This document shows, in pieces, positions 1 to 8,940 of a stretch of DNA of 64,000 nt. Under the pieces are notes generated by a model that was not told the DNA's origin, made no database searches, and saw only the letters and a program-made list of their open reading frames with translations. Every line of letters begins with the position of its first letter. Within the stretch, counting starts at the first letter, position 1. This DNA comes from Eubacterium maltosivorans (GTDB lineage: Bacteria; Bacillota; Clostridia; Eubacteriales; Eubacteriaceae), in contig NZ_CP029487.1 in NCBI RefSeq assembly GCF_002441855.2, forward strand, positions 372,001-436,000, given 5' to 3'. Made by a program: the position numbers and the translations under genes.

Positions 1-407
1 ATACTGCCAGTAAGCTTGTTCACTTTCTTTTTGGGGCCGCAGATAGCAACGCCCATATACTGAAGATCGGTCTCTGGTGAGTCTGCCATCAGATTGATAA
101 ATGCATCGTAATCATTGCATCCCTGCGCCAAATCTGAAAAATCCACAACAGTCATATCGTTAAAATCGGAGGTATAGAGCCTTTGGCGGATTTCCCGGAT
201 GCTGTCTTTATTTCCTTTCAAGACAGGAATGGGAAAGGCGATAATGCCAAGATGCGCATTTCCGTTTTGATCCGTTACATCACAGCCCACAATGTCCGGC
301 CTTTTTTTGCCAAGGGTGATTCCCAGGATAGCGGCGGTATTAGCTATGATACCCAGAGGGAGTTCTTCATCAATAATCATAACACTTTTTTCATTTTCCA
401 AGTTCAT
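1..407 (-). CDS. DUF2000 family protein (3' end off window)
   Basis: The minus strand is open from an ATG at 407 to the window edge, about 135 residues. The start follows a good ribosome site (AAGGAG, about 8 bases upstream). The protein begins MNLENEKSVMIIDEELPLG and continues with GIIANTAAILGITLG and KRPDIVGCDVTDQNGN. This is the pattern of the DUF2000 family, small proteins of about 130-140 residues with no settled function. Only the last few residues should be missing. An open frame on the opposite strand at 183-590 is a shadow of this gene. The family call rests on recognition of the N-terminal half and has not been tested by a search. Confidence 0.7.
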   Translation of the reverse strand, partial: MNLENEKSVMIIDEELPLGIIANTAAILGITLGKKRPDIVGCDVTDQNGNAHLGIIAFPIPVLKGNKDSIREIRQRLYTSDFNDMTVVDFSDLAQGCNDYDAFINLMADSPETDLQYMGVAICGPKKKVNKLTGS

Positions 408-746
408 TTTCAGTCTCCTTTTTGGTTGCTGAAATTCATTTTACACGTTAAAATAAAAAAAGGCTTGAACGATATTCTTTTAATGAGTGGATTGTTTTTA
501 AGGCTTAAGAAGCGAGTAATTCAGCAGGTTCTTCGAGACATCTTCATCTCTTATGGACTGCATTATAGTACTGCTCAAATTTTTCGATAAATGTTTCCTT
601 TTTGTCGAAGAGAAAGGTCAAAATAGTATGATTATAACATAAGCGGGCTGTTTTGAAATCACAGGGTTCTATTTAGTGCTTTCTTTTACTCCTGAAAAAG
701 GATAAAATAGTGGAATAAAAAGACATTATGGATAAGGGAGGAAAAT
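408..746. other. intergenic, divergent gene pair
   Basis: This 339-bp gap lies between the divergent DUF2000 and CadD-like genes. It must hold both promoters. I see AT-rich sequence and a good ribosome site (AAGGGAGG) just before 747, but no clear hairpin, repeat or consensus promoter. Confidence 0.5.
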
Positions 747-1385
747 ATGCCCATTGTTATCACTGCACTGTTGTCCTTTGCGGGGACGAACATTGATGAT
801 ATTTTAATTTTGACCCTGCTTTTTTCAAGGGCAGAGACAGCGGCGGATAAGAGAAGAATTGTCCTTGGCCAGTATCTGGCAGTTTTGACGCTGACCTTTT
901 TCAGCCTTTTCTTTGGCTACAATATTTCCTTTGTTCCCCATGTGTATATCGGTCTGTTCGGCTTGATTCCAATTTTTCTTGGGCTGGGCGCAGTATGGCG
1001 GCTTAGAAATAAGAAAAATGATAAAACAGCGGGGAGGAAGGAAGCGCAAAAGGAACTCGTAAAGTTAATAGGGATGCTTGAAAAAATATTTCCGGCAGAT
1101 ATTCTGTACGTTTATTTTCTAACGCTGGCAAACGGGGCAGACAATGTGAGTGTTTATATCCCTCTGTTCACAAATCTGAGTGCTGTGGAAATCATAACTG
1201 TTATTGTGATTTTTGTGATGTTGATTGGTTTCTGGTGCTTTCTTGGAATGAAAATAGGCCAATATCCACTGATCAGGAAGTTTCTTGAAAAATATAAGGA
1301 TGTGCTCATACCCGTTGTATTCATTGGGCTGGGGATTTACATCTTGTTGAAAAGCGGCACGCTTGGCTTGCTGATGGCGGGGTAA
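747..1385 (+). CDS. CadD family cadmium resistance-type transporter
   Basis: This is a 212-residue integral membrane protein with about five or six hydrophobic segments. It opens PIVITALLSFAGTNIDDILIL, with the acidic Asn-Ile-Asp-Asp stretch in the first membrane segment that marks the CadD/LysE-like transporter group. A second similar stretch (LANGADNVSVYIPLF) lies near residues 125-140, as expected for two pseudo-symmetric halves. A charged loop (RNKKNDKTAGRKEAQKE) separates the halves. CadD proteins give cadmium or quaternary ammonium resistance in staphylococci; the substrate here is unknown. The start follows AAGGGAGG at about 6 bases. It is monocistronic between oppositely oriented genes, and no CadC-type regulator is adjacent. 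Confidence 0.75.
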   Translation: MPIVITALLSFAGTNIDDILILTLLFSRAETAADKRRIVLGQYLAVLTLTFFSLFFGYNISFVPHVYIGLFGLIPIFLGLGAVWRLRNKKNDKTAGRKEAQKELVKLIGMLEKIFPADILYVYFLTLANGADNVSVYIPLFTNLSAVEIITVIVIFVMLIGFWCFLGMKIGQYPLIRKFLEKYKDVLIPVVFIGLGIYILLKSGTLGLLMAG

Positions 1386-1463
1386 AAAACTCGGCGAAAT
1401 AAATTGCCCCATCCTCGGACTTGAATTCTGGGGATGGAGCAGATTCTGTATCAAAAGAACATC

Positions 1464-1871
1464 TTAGAGAGCCGCAAGTCCTGCCTGGGCGACGCTCTCG
1501 TCTTCAGCAACACTACCGCCGCTGACACCAATGGCACCAATAATACGATCCCCGTCTATAATCGGAAATCCACCGCCAAATGTCACAATTCTACCTTCAC
1601 AGCAATTGCCAAGACCAAAGAGTTCGCCGGCTTCCTTAGCAGCATCCCCTGCAACAGAGCTCGGCATTTTTAATGAAGCGGCTGTATAGGCCTTGTTTTG
1701 GGCAATGCTTATACTTGCTAGTAAAGAATCTTCCATACGGTGGACTAAAACAGTGTTTCCGCCCATATCGCACACCGCGATTACCATAGGTACATCAATT
1801 TCCACAGCCTTTTTTTCGGCTGCTGCGGCCATTTTTTTGGCCATTTCCAATAGTTTACCTGTCTGAGTCAT
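1464..1871 (-). CDS. GlcG/HbpS-like (DUF336) protein
   Basis: This is a 135-residue soluble protein. The order is an N-terminal helix rich in Ala and Lys, then VPMVIAVCDMGGNTVLVHRMEDSLLASI, AQNKAYTAASLKMPS, and a glycine-rich end with VTFGGGFPII and IGAIGVSGGSVAEDESVA. These are the conserved blocks of the GlcG/HbpS (PF03928) family, which is also fused to PduO cobalamin adenosyltransferases. Some members bind heme or corrinoids. No glycolate or propanediol genes adjoin it, so its role is open. A consensus-like promoter lies 58 bp upstream. The opposite-strand frame at 1434-1673 is a shadow. Confidence 0.8.
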   Translation of the reverse strand: MTQTGKLLEMAKKMAAAAEKKAVEIDVPMVIAVCDMGGNTVLVHRMEDSLLASISIAQNKAYTAASLKMPSSVAGDAAKEAGELFGLGNCCEGRIVTFGGGFPIIDGDRIIGAIGVSGGSVAEDESVAQAGLAAL

Positions 1872-1928
1872 TTTAATCTCCTTTTTTAATATAATCTACC
1901 AATTTGCCAAACAGATACTAACAATTAT

Positions 1929-1957
1929 ATTATACATGTTTTGCAATTCGATTACAA
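1929..1957 (-). promoter_or_regulatory. promoter of the GlcG-like gene
   Basis: On the minus strand TTGTAA (1952-1957) and a perfect TATAAT (1929-1934) are separated by exactly 17 bases. This fits a housekeeping sigma-A promoter reading into the GlcG-like gene that starts at 1871. Confidence 0.6.
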
Positions 1958-2075
1958 TTAGTTTCGCCATAATTTTGTTCCTTCTAAAGTAAAATGCCCT
2001 GATCTTAAGAAAAATGGTTATGTGTTTGCAAAATAAAGTTTTGAAGGGACTATATGGAAGTTGCCAGCGGCTTTT

Positions 2076-2654
2076 TTATAAATCCTTTAGGGCTTCTTTC
2101 CGGAACAGCTTTGGATCTTTGTTGAACTGATCCTTCTTGCTCTTCAGAAAGCTTTTAAATTCGGCCCATGTGCCCTGGGTCATATCGCCCTCATGGATCA
2201 CAAAGTTCTGGTGCTTTGTCTGCAGTGTGATGAGACTTTCTGCCATATCGCATTTAATGATTTCACCATAGGCAAAGATCATTTTTTTATCACGAAAGAG
2301 GATTTCAAGTTTTTTGGGTGTAAAAGTAAAGGCTCTTACTGAAAAGTACCGGTCTGGCCAAAAATGAGCCGAGAACTTTATGAGCAACGGGTTAAGCTTT
2401 CCAAAGAAGAACAGCGCGCCAAGCACACCGCTGATCAGGCGAAACGCAAACAGGCCAAGATAGACAAAATCCCCGCCGGCAAAAAGCTTTATCTGCAGAT
2501 AGACCATAAAGAGGGTATAAACAGTAAAAATAAGAACAAAATAGCTTACAATGCGCAGCGGTTCGGAAGGCCCCATGCTGAAACGATTGTATTTTTTATT
2601 GAGCAGCAACAAATCCTGAAGGTCGGCTGTTACAGATGCTTTAAAAGACTTCAT
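2076..2654 (-). CDS. YcxB-like membrane protein
   Basis: This 192-residue protein has a short charged N-terminus, two hydrophobic segments (about residues 33-55 and 65-85), and a C-terminal soluble part. That part carries the FTFTPKKLEILF...FAYGEIIKCDMAESLITLQTKHQNFVIHEGDM pattern. The layout matches the YcxB-like family (PF14317): two membrane helices then a beta-rich PH-like fold, function unknown. The gene stands alone between the GlcG-like gene and the cyclic-di-GMP protein. The family call is by pattern only. Confidence 0.55.
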   Translation of the reverse strand: MKSFKASVTADLQDLLLLNKKYNRFSMGPSEPLRIVSYFVLIFTVYTLFMVYLQIKLFAGGDFVYLGLFAFRLISGVLGALFFFGKLNPLLIKFSAHFWPDRYFSVRAFTFTPKKLEILFRDKKMIFAYGEIIKCDMAESLITLQTKHQNFVIHEGDMTQGTWAEFKSFLKSKKDQFNKDPKLFRKEALKDL

Positions 2655-2768
2655 ATAAAAGGCTCCTAATGATTTTTATTAAACTTCTCCACTATTTTAA
2701 CATAGCTGATGATGAAATAACAGTAAAAATTAAGACATGCGGGGCGCCAATACGGGTTTAACTTTATT

Positions 2769-2796
2769 TTGAAGGCCATTTATACTATAATATAAT
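2769..2796 (+). promoter_or_regulatory. promoter of the GGDEF/EAL gene
   Basis: TTGAAG (2769-2774) and TATAAT (2791-2796) are 16 bases apart, about 45 bp before the preferred ATG at 2842. This is a plausible sigma-A promoter. Confidence 0.55.
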
Positions 2797-2841
2797 CAGT
2801 ATTTGAATTTTATGGGCACAATTGATGCCGGGGGTAAGGAT

Positions 2842-5800
2842 ATGACTGGTAAGACTGTTTTAATTGTCGATGAAAATCCTGCTGAAAACACTTTGCTGGA
2901 CAATATTTTAAATAAAAGCTATAAGGTTATCATTTCAAAAGAAAACGATACCGCTTTGAAGTTTCTTCAGCAGAATAAGTCAATGGTGGCAGTGGTTATT
3001 TTTAGCTATGCTTTGTTTTATGGGATGCTGCCGGCGCTTCGGACTGTGCTGTGGGACATACAGGCTTCGCGGGGTACAGGTGTTTTAGTATTGACAGATG
3101 CGGACAACCCGATCATGGAGGAACAGGCCCTCAAGCTGGGCGCGACAGATATCCTGTCCAGACCCCTTGATCCACGGCTGATCAGACAGCGTGTCCGAAA
3201 TACCTCGCTTCAAAGCAATTTAAAGTCCCTGGAGGAATACGATTCTCTGACAGGGCTGTTGAATAAAGATACCTTTTACAAAAATGTCCATGAAATTTTA
3301 ACGGCTTACCCCGAAAAAGCTTATACCATCCTTTGTTTTGATATTGAACGTTTTAAGGTTATTAACGATTTATTCGGCGCAGAGGCGGGAGACCGCTTGC
3401 TTCAGTATATCGGTGATGAATTAAATGCCTGGTCAACGGAAAAGAATGGCTGTGCCGGGCGCATTGTAGCGGATGTTTTCGCAATTTTACTGCCAGATGT
3501 GCAGGGATCTGCGGACAGCATTGCACAGAGGCTGACCGATGGCCTCGAGCAATACCCGTTGGATATGGAAATATCCGTGGCCGCAGGCTTATATCATATT
3601 GATGATGCGAGTCTGCCAGTCAGCCGAATGTGTGACCGGGCGATCCTTGCGCTTAATTCCGTAAAGGGGAATTACCTGAAACGTGCCGCCGTTTATGACA
3701 ATCATCTGAGAAGCTCTCTGATCGAGGAGCAGGAAATTGTCAATGAGATGGCACATGCTCTCGCAAACCGACAGTTTCAGGTGTATATGCAGCCAAAATG
3801 CGATATGCGCACCAATAAAATTATTGGCTGTGAAGCACTTGTCCGGTGGATTCACCCTGAAAAGGGAGTTATCAGCCCTGCTGCATTCATTCCGGTTTTT
3901 GAACGGAACGGCTTTATTTTAAAACTGGACGCCTATGTGTGGGAGGAAGTCTGCCGTTTGATAAAGAACTGGATTGACAACGGGCACAAACCTATACCGA
4001 CCTCGGTAAACGTTTCGAGAGTTAATTTGTACCACCAGGGGCTGGGTGATCTGTTGGATAATCTGGTTAAAAAATATGATCTGCCGCCATATCTGCTGGA
4101 GCTGGAGATTACCGAAAGTGCCTACACCAAAAACCTTGATCAGCTGCTGAGTCTTGTGAACAGGCTTCGCGATCGGGGCTTTACTATTTTAATGGATGAT
4201 TTTGGCAGCGGTTATTCTTCGCTCAATATTTTAAAGGATATCAATGTCGATGTGCTGAAGATAGACATGCGATTTCTCTCCGATATGGAGCATCTGAAAG
4301 GCCGCGCTGGAAATATTCTGGAATCAGTGGTCCGTATGGCGAAGTGGCTTGACCTCGGTGTGATCGCGGAAGGAGTAGAGACAAAGGAACAGGTTAATTT
4401 TCTTTTGGATATCGGCTGTCACTATGCCCAGGGCTATTATTATTACAAGCCCATGCCCATAGGTGAATTTGAAGCGTTGCTGTTGCGGGATGCCGCCAAA
4501 CTTGATTTTTCGGGGATGGAACGTGAAAAGAACAACATGATCAGCTATGATGAGTTGATGCATTCGGACGGTATGACCCGGTCATTGTTAAATAATCTGA
4601 TTGGCGGTGTGGCCTTTTATGAGTACTTTCAGGGAAATCTTGAGGTTTTAAGAGTCAGTGAGGGCTATTATCAGGTGACAGGCTGTGATGCGGAGACCTT
4701 AAAAATCAATGGACGCCATATCCTGGACCGTATACTCGACGAAGATAAGCCTGTTATCCTTGACGCGCTGCAAAGGGCGCCCCAAAGACCCGAAAAGGGA
4801 ATAGATATTCAGTTCAGGCGGAAACGGCTGAACGGTGAGTACATGTGGATGTATATGCGTCTCTTTTTCCTGGCAAACCGGGGAGACCGCCAGCTCTTTT
4901 ACGCTTCGATTATCGATGTGACAAAGCAGAAAGAATCTGAGGAGGCACTCCGTCTTTCAGAACAACGTTTTCGGATTGCCATGGAAGCGACCAATAACGT
5001 GATTTTTGATTTCGACATTGAGAAAAGAACAATCGATTACTCGGATTATTTTGCTCAAAAATACGGCTTGAAGACGCATTTAGTCAATGTACCAGACAGT
5101 TTAGTTGAAGAAGGAGTGATTCATCCCGATTCAAAAGAGCGCTTTCTAAAGATGTATCGTGAGATATTTGAAGGCGCTCCTAAGGCAGCCTGCGAGGTGC
5201 GGGTCAAGCTATACGACAGTAGCTATCTCTGGAACAGGATCACACTGACCAATATCTACGATTCAATGCGAAAACCAGTGAGGGCAGTCGGTCTGGTTGA
5301 AGATATTTCTAGGGAAAAGGAAATGGAAAATCAAATCCTGCAAAAAGAAAAGTCCCTTTCTAATTTAAAAAAAGAGAATCAGCAGGCCGTTTTGTCTTTG
5401 TTGGGAGAGTCATCGCCAAATGGTCTCATCGGTGGCTATTGTGAGCCGGGTTTTCCGCTTTATTTCATCAACAAGGAAATGCTCGAGATAATGGGGTATG
5501 AATCCTACGATGATTTTATGGAGGAGACCGGCGGCTTTGTCTATAATACGATTCATCCCGATGACCACGAGCATGTGACGCAGGTAGTCGGTCCAAAGGA
5601 TAAGGAGGGCGATGAGTATACTGTCCGTTACCGCACGCTGCGCAAGGATGGCACCTACTTCTGGGTCATTGACCGGGGGAGGGTGGTGCGCGCGGAGGAT
5701 GGCCGTCTGGCCATTGTGAGCGCCTGTATAGATATTACCGAGCAGGTCGAGCTTCAGAATGAATTTGAAACGGTGCTTAACAGTACGCCGGGTGATATTG

Positions 5801-7392
5801 TGGTCTTTAAAATCAAAGAGAAAAACATACAGACGCATTACATGAGCTTTGGACTCGCAAAGGTTCTGGGCTATGAAGAAAAAGAGTACCAGCGTATGCT
5901 GACCTGTGAGAACAGTCTTGATCTGATATACGCCAAAGACAGGGCGTTCTATTTTAATACAGTCTATAAAAGCGCGGCGGAGCGTCTGCCCATCAACATT
6001 GATTTCAGGTCAGTGAGCAAAAACGGCAGATTTGTCTGGATTAATTTATCGGCTGAATTCTATGGAACCGATGAAGGCAGTATGGTTTATCATGGTATTT
6101 TTACAGATATTTCTGAGCTTAAGCAGAAGGAAGAAAAGCTGAAGCTTTCTGAAGAGCGTTTTAAAGCCGCCATTGAGCATCTGGATATAAGCATTTGGGA
6201 ATATGATATCAAGACAAAGAGATTGATGAAGGAAGCCAAATGGAATAAGGAAGGAAGCCGGCGTCTGGTATATCCTAATATGCCTGATGAGAGCATTGTG
6301 AAGGGCTATGTTTTTCACGAATCTGTCGGGGAGTATCTTCGTCTTTATGAGGATATCAGCGAAGGCAAGCTCAAAACCTCGGCTGAGGTTCAGATCCAGG
6401 AGCGTGATGGAAAGTACTGCTGGTACCGCATCACCTATACGGTGGTGCTGGACGAGGATGGGCAGCCCATGAAGGCCATCGGTACCTCTGAAAATATTGA
6501 GGAGGAGAAACAAAAACAAAAACGTATTGATAACCTTTTGCTCAAAGCGCAAAAGGATTTCCTGACAGGGCTTTACAACAGAGAAACCATTGAGGAGATG
6601 GTAAAGCAGGGCCTGAAGACCAGTTTTTCAAAAAAAGGTGTCTCTGCGGTGCTCATGGCCGATGTTGACAATTTTAAGCAGATTAATGATTTTTACGGAC
6701 ATGCAGAGGGAGACCGCGTTTTAAAGGAAATTGGCCGTATTGCCCCAGAGGTGTTTGGAGACAGGGCGCTTACAGGGCGCCTTGGCGGCGACGAGTTCCT
6801 GATTTTTGTGACTGGCAAAGATTATGAAAGCGATGTCTGCAGCTTGGCACAAAAGTTCTGTGACCGCCTGAGTGAGCTGGAGGTTCAGGATAAAAAAATC
6901 ACTGTATCGGTTGGCATTTCGTTTGTGGAGGAAACGGTTAGAGATTTTAAAATGCTGTACCAAAACGCGGATGCCGCCCTCTATGTGGCGAAATGCAGAG
7001 GCAAAAACACTTATGCTGTCTACCATGCTTTACAGTTTCAAAGGCAGCGCGCCTATTTTAATATGGATACAGCCATCCTGGACGAGCTGGACAGCTTTGT
7101 TTATATCATCAACGCGAAAACCTATGACATCATCTATTGTAATACAGCCTTGTTGCGGGAGCTGGATGTAGATGAAGTTGAAGCGAAAAAGCATAAATGT
7201 CATGAGCTGCTGGCGCAGTGCAGTCAGCCCTGTACAGGCTGCGAGCAGCGGGAGCTGTTTTATGATCAGTTTATTTCCAGAGATATGTCCTTTTTCAATG
7301 GAAAGATGCCGGTAACACTGAGAGAAAAACTTTTTAAGTGGGGAAGTCTTACCCTGCGGCTTGGCCTTGCGCGTTTTAAAAGGGAAGGATAG
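2842..7392 (+). CDS. multidomain c-di-GMP protein: pseudo-REC, GGDEF*, EAL, PAS repeats, GGDEF
   Basis: This is a 1516-residue cytoplasmic signalling protein. I prefer the ATG at 2842 because GGGTAAGG precedes it; a longer frame from a TTG at 2803 has no ribosome site. Domains: a receiver-like fold (1-115) with VDEN in the acidic pocket but IFSYAL where the phospho-acceptor Asp should be; a GGDEF domain (about 130-290) with a degenerate VADVF signature; an EAL domain (about 300-550) with GCEALVRW, DDFGSGYSSL and EGVET intact; four to five PAS/PAC repeats (about 560-1240); and a second GGDEF with intact GRLGGDEF near residue 1313. A cysteine-rich tail (CHELLAQCSQPCTGCEQ) ends the protein. It could both make and degrade c-di-GMP, with the first GGDEF perhaps a GTP sensor for the EAL. 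It is a single-gene unit with its own terminator. Confidence 0.9.
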   Translation: MTGKTVLIVDENPAENTLLDNILNKSYKVIISKENDTALKFLQQNKSMVAVVIFSYALFYGMLPALRTVLWDIQASRGTGVLVLTDADNPIMEEQALKLGATDILSRPLDPRLIRQRVRNTSLQSNLKSLEEYDSLTGLLNKDTFYKNVHEILTAYPEKAYTILCFDIERFKVINDLFGAEAGDRLLQYIGDELNAWSTEKNGCAGRIVADVFAILLPDVQGSADSIAQRLTDGLEQYPLDMEISVAAGLYHIDDASLPVSRMCDRAILALNSVKGNYLKRAAVYDNHLRSSLIEEQEIVNEMAHALANRQFQVYMQPKCDMRTNKIIGCEALVRWIHPEKGVISPAAFIPVFERNGFILKLDAYVWEEVCRLIKNWIDNGHKPIPTSVNVSRVNLYHQGLGDLLDNLVKKYDLPPYLLELEITESAYTKNLDQLLSLVNRLRDRGFTILMDDFGSGYSSLNILKDINVDVLKIDMRFLSDMEHLKGRAGNILESVVRMAKWLDLGVIAEGVETKEQVNFLLDIGCHYAQGYYYYKPMPIGEFEALLLRDAAKLDFSGMEREKNNMISYDELMHSDGMTRSLLNNLIGGVAFYEYFQGNLEVLRVSEGYYQVTGCDAETLKINGRHILDRILDEDKPVILDALQRAPQRPEKGIDIQFRRKRLNGEYMWMYMRLFFLANRGDRQLFYASIIDVTKQKESEEALRLSEQRFRIAMEATNNVIFDFDIEKRTIDYSDYFAQKYGLKTHLVNVPDSLVEEGVIHPDSKERFLKMYREIFEGAPKAACEVRVKLYDSSYLWNRITLTNIYDSMRKPVRAVGLVEDISREKEMENQILQKEKSLSNLKKENQQAVLSLLGESSPNGLIGGYCEPGFPLYFINKEMLEIMGYESYDDFMEETGGFVYNTIHPDDHEHVTQVVGPKDKEGDEYTVRYRTLRKDGTYFWVIDRGRVVRAEDGRLAIVSACIDITEQVELQNEFETVLNSTPGDIVVFKIKEKNIQTHYMSFGLAKVLGYEEKEYQRMLTCENSLDLIYAKDRAFYFNTVYKSAAERLPINIDFRSVSKNGRFVWINLSAEFYGTDEGSMVYHGIFTDISELKQKEEKLKLSEERFKAAIEHLDISIWEYDIKTKRLMKEAKWNKEGSRRLVYPNMPDESIVKGYVFHESVGEYLRLYEDISEGKLKTSAEVQIQERDGKYCWYRITYTVVLDEDGQPMKAIGTSENIEEEKQKQKRIDNLLLKAQKDFLTGLYNRETIEEMVKQGLKTSFSKKGVSAVLMADVDNFKQINDFYGHAEGDRVLKEIGRIAPEVFGDRALTGRLGGDEFLIFVTGKDYESDVCSLAQKFCDRLSELEVQDKKITVSVGISFVEETVRDFKMLYQNADAALYVAKCRGKNTYAVYHALQFQRQRAYFNMDTAILDELDSFVYIINAKTYDIIYCNTALLRELDVDEVEAKKHKCHELLAQCSQPCTGCEQRELFYDQFISRDMSFFNGKMPVTLREKLFKWGSLTLRLGLARFKREG

Positions 7393-7400
7393 AGCATTTT

Positions 7401-7440
7401 AAAATAACCCATCGGAGGGATGATCCGATGGGTTATTTTT
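7401..7440. terminator. bidirectional terminator
   Basis: AAAATAACCCATCGG pairs with CCGATGGGTTATTTT around a 9-base loop. The stem is flanked by A-rich and T-rich runs, so it can serve the GGDEF/EAL gene and the convergent alcohol dehydrogenase gene. Confidence 0.85.
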
Positions 7441-7478
7441 GATGAGGTATTGCTGGAGAAAGAATGGTAAAAAAGGCT

Positions 7479-8627
7479 TTACATCAGAGCTTTATATAGT
7501 TCAACGATGTCTTCCAGGCTGGCGTCTCTTGGGTTGCCAGGTTTGCAGGCATCATCAAATGCAGACTGTGCCAGGAATGGAATATCCTCTTCCCTGACAA
7601 TTTCTTTCAGATTCTGAGGAATGCCAACATCGATTGACAGCTGGCGAACCGCATCCACAGCCGCTTTACGGTATTCGTCCTGAGACATGCTTTCGGTGCC
7701 TTCAACGCCCATGGCCTGGGCGATATATCTGTATTTTTCGCCGGTTTCAGGCGCATTGTATTCCATGATGGTCGGTAAAAGGATCGCGTTGGCAACACCG
7801 TGGGGTGTGTCATAAACAGCGCCCAGTGCATGGGCCATGGAGTGAACAATACCAAGACCGACATTGGAGAAGCCCATTCCAGCGACATATTGGCCGAGCG
7901 CCATGTCTTCGCGTCCTTCAGGAGTATTTTCGACAGCACCTCTTAAGGAGCGTGCGATAATTTCAATGGCTTTTAAATGAAACATATCAGAAAGCTCCCA
8001 GGCACCCAGGGTGGTATAGCCTTCGATGGCGTGTGTGAGGGCATCCATACCTGTTGAGGCAGTCAGGCCCTTAGGCATACTGGACATCATATCCGGGTCG
8101 ACAAAGGCGACGACCGGGATGTCATGCACATCAACACAGACAAATTTGCGTTTCTTTTCGACATCGGTAATAACATAGTTGATGGTAACCTCTGCTGCGG
8201 TACCGGCAGTGGTCGGGACGGCAAAGATCGGAACACTCGTGTTCTTTGTCGGGGCAACACCTTCCAGGCTGCGGACATCTTCAAATTCAGGGTTGGTAAT
8301 GATAATACCAATGGCCTTTGCGGTGTCCATAGAGGAGCCGCCGCCGATGGCAATCAGGTAGTCTGCACCGGAAGCTTTAAAGGCCGCAACACCAGTTTGT
8401 ACGTTTTCGATGGTGGGATTCGGCTTGATTTCTGAATATACTTCATAATCAAGTTCTGCTTCATCAAGAATATCCGTTACTTTTTTTGTCACATTAAATT
8501 TCACCAAATCAGGATCAGAACAAACAAAGGCCTTTTTAAAGCCGCGCGCCTTTGCTTCGGTTGCAATTTCATTGATTGCGCCGCTGCCGTGATATGATGT
8601 TTCATTTAGAACGAATCGATTTGCCAT
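7479..8627 (-). CDS. iron-containing alcohol dehydrogenase
   Basis: This 382-residue protein belongs to the group III iron-dependent alcohol dehydrogenases (1,3-propanediol dehydrogenase, FucO and butanol dehydrogenase relatives). It has the NAD(P)-binding GGGSSMDTAKAIG (about residue 95-107), FAVPTTAGTAAEVT, and the metal-site blocks GMDALTHAIEGY and HSMAHALGAVYDTPHG, which carry the Asp and three His ligands. Length is normal for the family. The enzyme should interconvert an aldehyde and a primary alcohol or diol with NAD(P)H. The exact substrate cannot be read from sequence. It is monocistronic and convergent with the upstream c-di-GMP gene; a GGGAGA-like ribosome site precedes the ATG. 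Confidence 0.92.
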   Translation of the reverse strand: MANRFVLNETSYHGSGAINEIATEAKARGFKKAFVCSDPDLVKFNVTKKVTDILDEAELDYEVYSEIKPNPTIENVQTGVAAFKASGADYLIAIGGGSSMDTAKAIGIIITNPEFEDVRSLEGVAPTKNTSVPIFAVPTTAGTAAEVTINYVITDVEKKRKFVCVDVHDIPVVAFVDPDMMSSMPKGLTASTGMDALTHAIEGYTTLGAWELSDMFHLKAIEIIARSLRGAVENTPEGREDMALGQYVAGMGFSNVGLGIVHSMAHALGAVYDTPHGVANAILLPTIMEYNAPETGEKYRYIAQAMGVEGTESMSQDEYRKAAVDAVRQLSIDVGIPQNLKEIVREEDIPFLAQSAFDDACKPGNPRDASLEDIVELYKALM

Positions 8628-8940
8628 AATAGTAATCTCCCTTAACTAATAAAATTAATATCATTTTATTTAATTTTCGTAAAAATCTCAAGATAGATTA
8701 ATGTTCATTAAATGCAAATATTTATTAACGTTTTCATCGATAAAAGAAAGGGGTTTTTACAAAGCTATATAAATGAAAATATTTTGCTCTGAAATGAAAG
8801 AAAAATTGAAAGAAAAATCAGAGTTATAAAAAAATGATAATTTACCAACCGTAAACGTGCACAAATTTAAACTGGAAGCATTAACCGCCCTTTGTTTATG
8901 CTATAATAATAAAGCGATTTATTATATAACAGGAGTAAAA
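8628..8940. other. intergenic, divergent promoters
   Basis: This is a 313-bp AT-rich gap between the divergent alcohol dehydrogenase and MATE genes. An ATG-less extension of the MATE frame begins at 8857 but lacks a ribosome site. Apart from the MATE ribosome site (AGGAG at 8931) I see no definite hairpin or operator. Confidence 0.5.

Noticed and set aside
183-590. Plus-strand open frame of 135 codons at the left edge
   Set aside because: It lies over the DUF2000 gene on the other strand, lacks a ribosome site and has no family pattern.
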